Source: Bacteroidaceae bacterium
GTDB taxonomy: Bacteria > Bacteroidota > Bacteroidia > Bacteroidales > Bacteroidaceae
Direction: 5' to 3'
DNA length: 50,448 nt
Assembly (NCBI GenBank): GCA_017530735.1
Contig: JAFXMB010000090.1
Location: 1-50,448 of the forward strand
Position numbers and translations under genes: made by a program. Under the pieces are notes generated by a model, which was not told the DNA's origin, did not search any database, and saw only the letters and a list, made by a program, of their open reading frames with translations. Shown here one piece after another: positions 16,123 to 22,418 of the stretch (position 1 is its first letter; every line of letters starts with the position of its first letter).

Positions 16123-16650
16123 TTATTCTTTGATCTGGATACCGTCCAGAAGTTTCTGGATCTTGTGCTTGAGTTCCTTCTGGGTTTGGCGGTCTCCCTT
16201 GCAGAGTTTCCTTATCTCCTTGTTTGACCTTTTGCGGAACTGCTTTTTGAGTTTGTTCAGAGTCTTCTGGTCAAACTTCTTTATCTCTTTGTCTTTGAGT
16301 TGGTTAACCATTCCGTCTTCACCTGCCAGGGTGTTGTAGATTACCTGAATGATCAGGAATGGCTGTGAGGTGGTAAGATCAAGATTGAAATCAAACTTGA
16401 GATTCAGGTCAACGGGCTCCTGAATGCCGTCCGGGAATTTCTGTTGCAGGTCATCGGCAAACTGCTGCAGGGATTTCAGAATCTGGCTGAATTTGGGATT
16501 ATTGAGACTGAAACTTGACTTGATTGTATCTCCAGACTGTGAGTAATCATTGCTGACGTTGTTCTTTGCTCCGGCTGTAATTGAAATGCAAGTGAGAGCG
16601 ATGAGGCAGAATGCTCTGCTCAGGCTCTTTCGGATAGTTTCTGTAATCAT
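16123..16650 (-). CDS. Small secreted protein, unknown function
   Basis: A 175-residue protein I do not recognise. The N-terminus has a signal peptide (LSRAFCLIALTCISITAGA/K) with no lipobox. The mature part alternates Ser/Gln/Phe-rich helices (FSQILKSLQQFADDLQQKFPDG), a short beta stretch (VDLNLKFDFNLDL) and a very Lys-rich C-terminal third (KFDQKTLNKLKKQFRKRSNKEIRKL), predicted helical. It stands alone, downstream of the propeller gene at 16772 by 121 bases. The basic tail could bind nucleic acid or acidic polymers in the periplasm, but nothing shows that. Confidence 0.65.
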   Translation of the reverse strand: MITETIRKSLSRAFCLIALTCISITAGAKNNVSNDYSQSGDTIKSSFSLNNPKFSQILKSLQQFADDLQQKFPDGIQEPVDLNLKFDFNLDLTTSQPFLIIQVIYNTLAGEDGMVNQLKDKEIKKFDQKTLNKLKKQFRKRSNKEIRKLCKGDRQTQKELKHKIQKLLDGIQIKE

Positions 16651-16733
16651 AAAAGGACTGGTTTGTTAATACTTTATAATCTGACGTAAAGGTAGTGTTT
16701 TTGTTAATCAGCGTATTAGAATTGATTTTCAAG

Positions 16734-16775
16734 GTGGCCGATGACCTGGTCCGTCTGGGGTACATCTTTGCTTAA
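16734..16775 (+). pseudogene. Relic of an ABC ATPase C-terminus
   Basis: Reading plus-strand codons from 16734 gives VADDLVRLGYIFA then a stop. The run GACCTGGTCCGTCTGGGG and the bases after it match the 3' end of the ABC ATPase gene (28115-28140), while the first 15 bases (GTGGCCGATGACCTG) match 28055-28069 of the same gene. The relic is thus that gene end with 51 bases removed between two GA(T/C)GACCTG repeats. Its stop overlaps the stop of the propeller gene at 16772, mirroring the arrangement at 28147/28172. Confidence 0.7.
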
Positions 16776-17899
16776 TCCGTGTCTTTCAGATAATACAGGA
16801 GCAGGGCATCGTTCTCCTGGGAGGCTATGGCCTGGAGCATGGGCCTGTCTGATTCCGAAACGCCTCGTTCAAGGGCGAACTGAGCTTCGGACGGGATGAT
16901 TTTGGTGATCAGTATATTGCCTGATGCTCCTATCGGTATCGGCGTATATCCCCAGCCGGTCCCGTGGCTGTCATAGCGGGTGCATATTCCCGTATTCTTA
17001 TTGTAGATAAATTGAGTAAACTGTTTGTCCACCCATGCACTGAGAAAGAGATAGTCCGATGTCTGCGGACCGAGAGAGGGATTGATCATCAGCAGATCCA
17101 TGTCATAGGTGCTGAGGTTCAAGAGTCTGCTGGCAGACGGGGGATTCAGGAAATCAAAATAACCGCATTTTTCAACGGTAGTGCCCGTAACCTTGTAGAG
17201 AATGTTGTCAAACGTACGCATGTGGTAGAGACTTGTCATGTCCGATGAATGCTTCTTTGACAATGGGGCATACATGAGATTATCTTGAGAATGCATCTCT
17301 CTCTTGTCCAAAAGGGCGTTGAATGTGCCGTCATTGTTGATGATTAACAGATCATCGGCAACATCATGAGGCAGAAGTGTCAGTCCGTAGATATTGCCGT
17401 CAGCCATGATGATGTCATTCAGGTTCATCAGGTCGGGCATGGATATCTGTGATATGTATTTTCCATCATAATCATACCTCTTGATGGCATGCGAATATCC
17501 GTCAAATATCAGCACCTCTTTGCGATCAATATCCAGACACCAACTTTGTACGATAATGAACTCATTGCGTGAACGCCCCTTGCGTCCAATCCGGTTCAGG
17601 AAGTGTCCGTCAAGGTCATATACCGATATTATCTGATCTCCCTCACGTCCGCCGCCCGGGTTGTGAGCTATAAACAGTTTGTCGTCGTCAATCTGGGCGC
17701 TGAATATGCTGCCGGCAAGGCTTTCAACTGAGGTTTCCTCAAGCAGAACGCAGTGCATGCTGTCGGAAACATCTTCAAGATACACCTTGTCATCTTTTAT
17801 TTCTAAAGGAATGGCCGGTACTTCTGTTGTCTTTTCCTTACAACCCATAAGGGCCGATATGGCTACGGTCATTAATGATGCAAAAAGGAAATTTCTCAT
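16772..17899 (-). CDS. BF3164-like 6-bladed beta-propeller lipoprotein
   Basis: A 375-residue lipoprotein with signal peptide ending SALMGC (Cys20). Blades are visible as ISVYDLDGHFLNRIGRKGRSRNEFI and IKRYDYDGKYISQI, and the tail reads NDALLLYYLKD. The signal peptide and the next 13 residues are nearly identical, also in DNA, to those of the gene at 28172, while the mature parts have diverged widely. It ends against a relic of the ABC ATPase that the other copy faces intact, so the two loci come from one duplication. The start at 17899 is 20 bases from the preceding gene's stop, so both may share the promoter of 17920-19083. Confidence 0.85.
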   Translation of the reverse strand: MRNFLFASLMTVAISALMGCKEKTTEVPAIPLEIKDDKVYLEDVSDSMHCVLLEETSVESLAGSIFSAQIDDDKLFIAHNPGGGREGDQIISVYDLDGHFLNRIGRKGRSRNEFIIVQSWCLDIDRKEVLIFDGYSHAIKRYDYDGKYISQISMPDLMNLNDIIMADGNIYGLTLLPHDVADDLLIINNDGTFNALLDKREMHSQDNLMYAPLSKKHSSDMTSLYHMRTFDNILYKVTGTTVEKCGYFDFLNPPSASRLLNLSTYDMDLLMINPSLGPQTSDYLFLSAWVDKQFTQFIYNKNTGICTRYDSHGTGWGYTPIPIGASGNILITKIIPSEAQFALERGVSESDRPMLQAIASQENDALLLYYLKDTD

Positions 17900-17919
17900 A
17901 TAGCTATAATGGGCTAAAC

Positions 17920-19083
17920 TTACGGCAGACTGTTGATTACTGCCTGAAAGGGGATGGTGTAGAATTGCTCGTCCCAGTCAAAGGCAAACAGACGGAGGGT
18001 TTTATTGTCAATGATGAAATTCACGATGGGGGCATCGGGGATAAGTTCGGCAACAAAGCTGCCGTCCCAGGTGAACACGCGTATGGTTGTGTTCACGGTC
18101 GCTTCATCTTCTTCTTCTTGAACAGTGTTGTGGTTATACAGCACGAAAATGTAATCTCCGCAGGTTACGACCTGCATCACACCTGATACTGTTTGTAGAA
18201 AGTATTTATCATTATTTGCAAATTTGGCATAATCAACAAAATCAGGGCCGCGCACTCCAAAAACGTCACCGCTTTCAAGGTTGATGAATGTCATGCGGTC
18301 CAACACGCTGACCGCTACCACTCGGGTGCCGTCATCGGACATTCTTGTCTGGGTATAATACAAGTTGCCGGAAAAATCCGGTTGTTGTAATTGGGGCAAA
18401 CGCGGGAATATATCATATTTTACGGTAGTGCCGTCTGCCTTGACAAGACTGTACTGTGGCGGATAGTATTCAGTTTCCGGTAATTGATATCCTTTCATAG
18501 ATATACTGCCGTCAGGATTGAATGTATAGGCTGATGGCGGAATGGTATCATAGCTTTGGCTCACTCCCTTGTACTGGAAATATGAGCCGTCAGGCCTGAA
18601 CAGCGTACTGTGATTTATTGTCGGGTCCATATCATCGGGAAGATCCAGCAGCTTGATGGGTCTTAGGTTGGCGCCGTTACTGATAGAGCCGGAAAGATTA
18701 TAGAGATAGTAACGGTTGTCGGATTCAACGTACAGATATCTGTCTCCGTCAATGACGGTATTCTGGTCAGTATAACGAACCCTAAGGAACTCATTGCCGG
18801 CCCGTCCGCTGGGGGACAGCTTTGCTATGGGCTGGCCTGAATAGTCAAACACCTGTATCATTGCCTGATTGTCACGGGTAAATACCACTATCATGGAATC
18901 AACCGCTACTATATCACGCACGCCAAAGCACTCCAGGTCCATACGCTCTAAATGCAGTTTTGTCTGTGGCACATCGGCCGATACCGTAATCTCACGCGGA
19001 GTGTAGTATTTTTCTTTCTTCTGCTTACAGGCGCTAAACAAGGTTGCGCAAACAATGAGGATGGCAATCAAGGTTCGTTTCAT
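17920..19083 (-). CDS. Propeller-type lipoprotein (TolB-like/BF3164-like)
   Basis: A 387-residue lipoprotein with MKRTLIAILIVCATLFSAC (Cys19). Blade-like repeats are seen: IQVFDYSGQPIAKLSPSGRAGNEFL, YLYNLSGSISN, YTFNPDGSIS, TRVVAVSVLDRMTFINLESGD and IRVFTWDGSFVAELIPD. It differs from the other four propeller proteins here in having no LESWEYI motif and a longer middle, and its C-terminus IPFQAVINSLP resembles TolB-like 6-bladed proteins. An acidic loop QEEEDEATVN lies near residue 320. It is followed 20 bases later by 16772. The exported location is well supported; ligand and partner are unknown. Confidence 0.8.
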   Translation of the reverse strand: MKRTLIAILIVCATLFSACKQKKEKYYTPREITVSADVPQTKLHLERMDLECFGVRDIVAVDSMIVVFTRDNQAMIQVFDYSGQPIAKLSPSGRAGNEFLRVRYTDQNTVIDGDRYLYVESDNRYYLYNLSGSISNGANLRPIKLLDLPDDMDPTINHSTLFRPDGSYFQYKGVSQSYDTIPPSAYTFNPDGSISMKGYQLPETEYYPPQYSLVKADGTTVKYDIFPRLPQLQQPDFSGNLYYTQTRMSDDGTRVVAVSVLDRMTFINLESGDVFGVRGPDFVDYAKFANNDKYFLQTVSGVMQVVTCGDYIFVLYNHNTVQEEEDEATVNTTIRVFTWDGSFVAELIPDAPIVNFIIDNKTLRLFAFDWDEQFYTIPFQAVINSLP

Positions 19084-19155
19084 TTGTTATTCAATTAATT
19101 GGTTGGGACTCCAAAGATAATGATTTGTTCCGGCTTTTCAAACGAGCGGTATCTT

Positions 19156-19295
19156 GCCAAAGTGTCCCACAGCGAAGTGGCTCACAGCGCTTGTGGGGCC
19201 GATGAGCGTGGGACACAACCCCTGTATGAGCATGTGTCCCACAGTAACCCGCGTGAGAGCGTATTCTCAGTGGGGTTAGTGTGGGACACTTTGGC
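19156..19295. repeat. 140-bp dispersed palindromic element, copy B
   Basis: Same boundaries, length and orientation as copy A: GCCAAAGTGTCCCAC at the left and GTGGGACACTTTGGC at the right. It begins 15 bases after the stop of the M56 gene at 19310. Inner arms differ from copy A but largely keep pairing. Confidence 0.85.
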
Positions 19296-19309
19296 GAAAG
19301 AACGGGAGG

Positions 19310-20737
19310 TTATTTGGCTACCTGAGTTCCGTTTAGGTAGACTCTGATACCGTTCTGGGTGTCAATTGTGATGTTTCCGTTCTCGTCAATGCTCTTTGTC
19401 ACATTGCTGGCGGGCGCTGATTGCTCATCCTTGTTGAGATTCAGTTCTTGGCCATTGACTAGAATTTTGTTGACCTTCTTACCGTTGACAGTAACGTTTC
19501 CTTCGTTGTCGACTTCAACTCCCGGTACCGAGCGAACAAGCTCTTCAATGCTCATGTCATTCTTTCCGCCGTTGGGGTTCAAGCTATAAACCGTATCAGA
19601 ATAAGATACATACTCCTTATTATTGCTATAATTCATATGTATGGTGTGATCAGGGGTATTGGCGTCTTGATTGTCATAAACAACCTTTCCGTCCACCCGC
19701 ACTTTGGAAACAGGCTTGCCGTTTACGGTTATATTACCATCCTGGTCAAACTGTACTCCAGGTAATAATTTGATAATATCGTAGTTGATCGTTCCAGAAA
19801 ACTCCAATGAGTCTTGATCAACAGTGACTTTGGCGACCGTAACTTTTTTGCTTTGGTCCGCATTGTTGTCCTTGTACACGTAAGTGACCTTGGTTTGGGC
19901 ATTGAGAGCCAGTGAAATGCAAACCAAGGGGAGAAGATAGAGTGCTCTGAGCAGACTCCTTCTGGTTGATGTTTCCTTTTCCATCATAAAAATTCTGTTT
20001 TTTAAAATACTGTGATTGAAATTATTAGCTATTGTGTATCCGTTCATCGCGGCCGCTTTGCTAATGAGCAGATACTGATAACTGCGTATGTCGGCGCCGG
20101 CGCGCAGTACGGTGTCATCGGCCTCGTATTCATGGACGGCGCGCAGGTCAATGCGCAGCATCCAGATGGCGGGGTTGAACCACTGCATGGCGGCTATAAG
20201 ATCGGTAATCAGTACGTCTATTGAATGGCGGAGTGCCACGTGGGCTTTCTCATGGTCGATGACGGCGGTTTCACGGTTGTTCCAATCGGCCTCTGAGATT
20301 ACAATGTGTCCCATCCAACTGAATGACGGGTCGTTGCCGGGCATGACATAGAGGGTGGTGCCATCGGCCATAACCTCCTTGCGTGCGTGCCTTATTATAC
20401 TGCGTACGCGCAAGGCCGATGCCAGAACCCTTGCCAGCACAAAGGTTACGCCTGCAGCATAGATTGCCATGAGAACGATGTGCCACCAGGGTGTGGATGG
20501 CTGGGCAGGAGTGCTTGAGACGGCCTGCATGAGTTGGGCCACCGGCACAGGCAATACCTCTGTCTTGTGGATTGTAATAATGCAAACAGGGAGTAGAAGA
20601 GAGAGCAAAGCCGTACTCAATAGCACAATCCTGTTGAGTCTGTGCCATGTATCCTTGATGAGCAGCAGACGGAAGAATATGTAGAAGACGGCCATTATGA
20701 CCGCTACTTTCAATTGGTAGGTAAGGAAGGTGATCAT
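19310..20737 (-). CDS. M56 (BlaR1/MecR1-type) membrane metallopeptidase with plug-like tail repeats
   Basis: A 475-residue protein. Three membrane segments occupy the first 110 residues. The zinc site HEKAH is at 162-166 with the third ligand in VHEYEAD at about 203-205, and a fourth membrane segment is near 275 (LLRALYLLPLVCISLALNA). It is a BlaR1-type signalling peptidase, expected to cut its BlaI partner. The periplasmic C-terminus has no penicillin-binding sensor; it has two copies of a motif (LPGVQFDQDGNITVNGKPV and VPGVEVDNEGNVTVNGKKV) like the plug of TonB-linked outer-membrane receptors. Its start overlaps the BlaI gene stop by 4 bases. Confidence 0.88.
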   Translation of the reverse strand: MITFLTYQLKVAVIMAVFYIFFRLLLIKDTWHRLNRIVLLSTALLSLLLPVCIITIHKTEVLPVPVAQLMQAVSSTPAQPSTPWWHIVLMAIYAAGVTFVLARVLASALRVRSIIRHARKEVMADGTTLYVMPGNDPSFSWMGHIVISEADWNNRETAVIDHEKAHVALRHSIDVLITDLIAAMQWFNPAIWMLRIDLRAVHEYEADDTVLRAGADIRSYQYLLISKAAAMNGYTIANNFNHSILKNRIFMMEKETSTRRSLLRALYLLPLVCISLALNAQTKVTYVYKDNNADQSKKVTVAKVTVDQDSLEFSGTINYDIIKLLPGVQFDQDGNITVNGKPVSKVRVDGKVVYDNQDANTPDHTIHMNYSNNKEYVSYSDTVYSLNPNGGKNDMSIEELVRSVPGVEVDNEGNVTVNGKKVNKILVNGQELNLNKDEQSAPASNVTKSIDENGNITIDTQNGIRVYLNGTQVAK

Positions 20738-21108
20738 TTTTGTTTCTTTTCCAGGTGTGAGATAAGTTCCTTGAGTTCATCGACCGATACCTTGCCGTCA
20801 CCCACGAATGCCGATACCGCATTCAGGTATGAGCCAAAATAGTTGCCGATGAAACCGCCCATGGAGAACCTGCTGTACTCCTGACGGCTGATGATGGGGA
20901 AGTACTGATAGGTGGGGCCGTATGCCTTATGGTCCAGGAATCCGTCCTGCTCCAGTTCACGCACCTGTGTGGAGAGGGTATTGAAATGGGGCTGAGGCTC
21001 GGGGTATAACTCACGGAGTTCACGTACAAACAGTGCTCCCTTGTCCCAGAAGTGGTTCATTATAACCTCTTTCTTGTCACTGAGTTTGGTAATCTCTTTC
21101 TCTTTCAT
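20734..21108 (-). CDS. BlaI/MecI/CopY-family repressor
   Basis: A 124-residue winged-helix repressor. I chose the start at 21108 (MKEKEITKLSDKKEVIMNHFW); the longer frame runs into the operator. Typical elements are WDKGALFVRELRELYPEPQPHFNTLSTQVRELEQDGFLDHKAYGPTYQYFP (recognition helix and wing) and the C-terminal dimerisation helix DELKELISHLEKK. It overlaps the M56 gene by 4 bases, the classic repressor-sensor pair. A perfect 7-bp inverted repeat overlaps its -7 box, giving a plausible self-binding site. The signal that triggers cleavage is unknown. Confidence 0.9.
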   Translation of the reverse strand: MKEKEITKLSDKKEVIMNHFWDKGALFVRELRELYPEPQPHFNTLSTQVRELEQDGFLDHKAYGPTYQYFPIISRQEYSRFSMGGFIGNYFGSYLNAVSAFVGDGKVSVDELKELISHLEKKQK

Positions 21109-21133
21109 AACGCTGGTGTAACTAGTGATGTTG

Positions 21134-21162
21134 CAAATGTAACTACTAAAATAGTTACTCAA
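21134..21162 (-). promoter_or_regulatory. Promoter and operator of the BlaI/M56 operon
   Basis: The reverse strand has TTG, 18 bases, TACATTTG (-7 box, 21134-21141). GTAACTA (21139-21145) and TAGTTAC (21152-21158) form an inverted repeat across the spacer, and GTAACTA recurs as a direct copy at 21118. A dimeric repressor bound there would block the promoter. Confidence 0.6.
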
Positions 21163-21205
21163 CGATTTGTTTAGTTAATATTTGCTAAACTGCGGTTTTT
21201 TGTGG

Positions 21206-21222
21206 GTGTGGGACACTTTGGC
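21206..21222. repeat. Half copy of the palindromic element
   Basis: GTGTGGGACACTTTGGC followed by an A-run equals the right end of the 140-bp element. No left end is nearby. A TACTTTTG -7-like box (21233-21240) for the sigma gene follows. Confidence 0.55.
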
Positions 21223-21295
21223 AAAAAAAATCTACTTTTGCTGTAGTTTTCCATTCAGTGCTGCGTCTAATGTGCAGAAACAAACAGGAAAGACA

Positions 21296-21766
21296 ATGAC
21301 AGAACGAGAATTTGAGAAGATGGTCAGAGAGAACAAGGGCACTATTTATACGGTGTGCTACATGTTCTCAAATGATCACGACGAGGTGGCAGACCTTTTT
21401 CAGGAGATACTCATAAACCTCTGGCGGGGATCCGGAACCTTCAGGGGTGAAAGCGCGCTGAGTTCCTGGATATGGAAAGTATCGCTTAACACCTGCATTA
21501 CTTTTGACCGTAAGAAGAAACGCGGCGTGAGCACAGTACCTCTTACAATGGATGTTGACCTTTTCAGCGACCAGACCGAGGATACCCGCCAGATCGGATT
21601 GCTGCGTGAGCGTATAGGGCGTCTGGGTCCTTTTGACAGGGCAATAGTACTGCTGTGGCTTGAGAACCTCAGTTATGAGGAGATAGGGCAGATTGTCGGT
21701 ATCAGTTCAAGTAATGTCTCAGTCCGTCTTGTTAGAATCAGAGAACAACTTAAAAACATGCAGTAA
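21296..21766 (+). CDS. ECF sigma factor (third in the window)
   Basis: A 156-residue sigma factor. I chose the start at 21296 (MTEREFEKMVRENKGTIYTVCYMFSND); the longer frame would be translated from the repeat remnant. Region 2 contains EVADLFQEILINLWRG and ALSSWIWKVSLNTCITFDRKKKR, and region 4 has FDRAIVLLWLENLSYEEIGQIVGISSSNVSVRLVRIREQL. It is only distantly like the two at 9830 and 12038. It is followed after one base by a membrane protein gene and lies between two BlaI/M56 operons. A TACTTTTG box is about 56 bases upstream. Confidence 0.92.
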   Translation: MTEREFEKMVRENKGTIYTVCYMFSNDHDEVADLFQEILINLWRGSGTFRGESALSSWIWKVSLNTCITFDRKKKRGVSTVPLTMDVDLFSDQTEDTRQIGLLRERIGRLGPFDRAIVLLWLENLSYEEIGQIVGISSSNVSVRLVRIREQLKNMQ

Positions 21767-21767
21767 A

Positions 21768-22346
21768 ATGGAAACAACAGATAACACATTGAATGAGATG
21801 CAGCAGCAGATGCAGCTGCTCAAGGATAAGCTCTCAAAACAGACAATCGTCAACGAGCAGATGATGCGCAATGCATTTGGCAAGGGCATTAAGGATCTCA
21901 GGTCAAATTACAGCGTCAAGACCATTGCCGCAATTGCAGGAATGCTTGGCTGTCCGTCATTCTACAATCTGGGATGCTCGCTGTACTTTGTGATATTCGG
22001 TGAACTGATGATGCTGATAGCTCTGGTGGCAACATTATACGCTAACCGTCTTATTCCCAGAATGGACGATGATCTGCTGACTGCCGCCGGAAACCTGACA
22101 CGTTTCAGAAAAATCAACGCAGAATGGATCAAGTACGGAATTCCCACGATGGTGGTTTGGCTTGGCTGGCTTATAGTTGAGCTGTTCAGCGGAGAAGAAT
22201 TCACAGCGGGACAGGCATATGCCATGATCGGGGGGATAGCAGTGGGCCTGACGGTGGGTATGTGCATCGGCCTTAGAATACGCCGCGAAATAATGAGGGG
22301 TGTTGATGAGCTTATGGCTCAGATTAAGGAAATGCAGAACATGTAA
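21768..22346 (+). CDS. Membrane protein paired with an ECF sigma factor
   Basis: A 192-residue protein with an N-terminal Gln/Lys-rich coiled coil (LNEMQQQMQLLKDKLSKQ), then a likely amphipathic segment NYSVKTIAAIAGMLG and about four membrane segments (LGCSLYFVIFGELMMLIALVATLY, YGIPTMVVWLGWLIVELF, AYAMIGGIAVGLTVGMCIGL). It ends in another short coil. The ATG at 21768 is one base after the sigma stop, so they are co-translated. No known anti-sigma domain is recognised; a cytoplasmic N-terminal coil that could hold the sigma factor at the membrane is an inference from topology and position. Confidence 0.75.
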   Translation: METTDNTLNEMQQQMQLLKDKLSKQTIVNEQMMRNAFGKGIKDLRSNYSVKTIAAIAGMLGCPSFYNLGCSLYFVIFGELMMLIALVATLYANRLIPRMDDDLLTAAGNLTRFRKINAEWIKYGIPTMVVWLGWLIVELFSGEEFTAGQAYAMIGGIAVGLTVGMCIGLRIRREIMRGVDELMAQIKEMQNM

Positions 22347-22357
22347 TCCCGTCTATT

Positions 22358-22402
22358 GCCAAAGTGTCCCACGTCATCCAAGGATAGCGTGGGACACTTT
22401 GG
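22358..22402. terminator. 45-base hairpin built from the repeat ends
   Basis: CCAAAGTGTCCCACG and its exact inverse CGTGGGACACTTTGG form a 15-bp perfect stem with a 13-base loop. The outer 14 bases of each arm are the termini of the 140-bp element with the middle missing. It sits between two convergent genes, 12 bases after one stop and 17 after the other, and probably ends both transcripts. Confidence 0.7.
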
Positions 22403-22418
22403 TTACAGGTGGGGTTGA

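Noticed and set aside
21182..21295. Longer start for the sigma factor at 21296
   Set aside because: The extension translates the half repeat and crosses the -7 box; region 2 of sigma begins right after the ATG at 21296.
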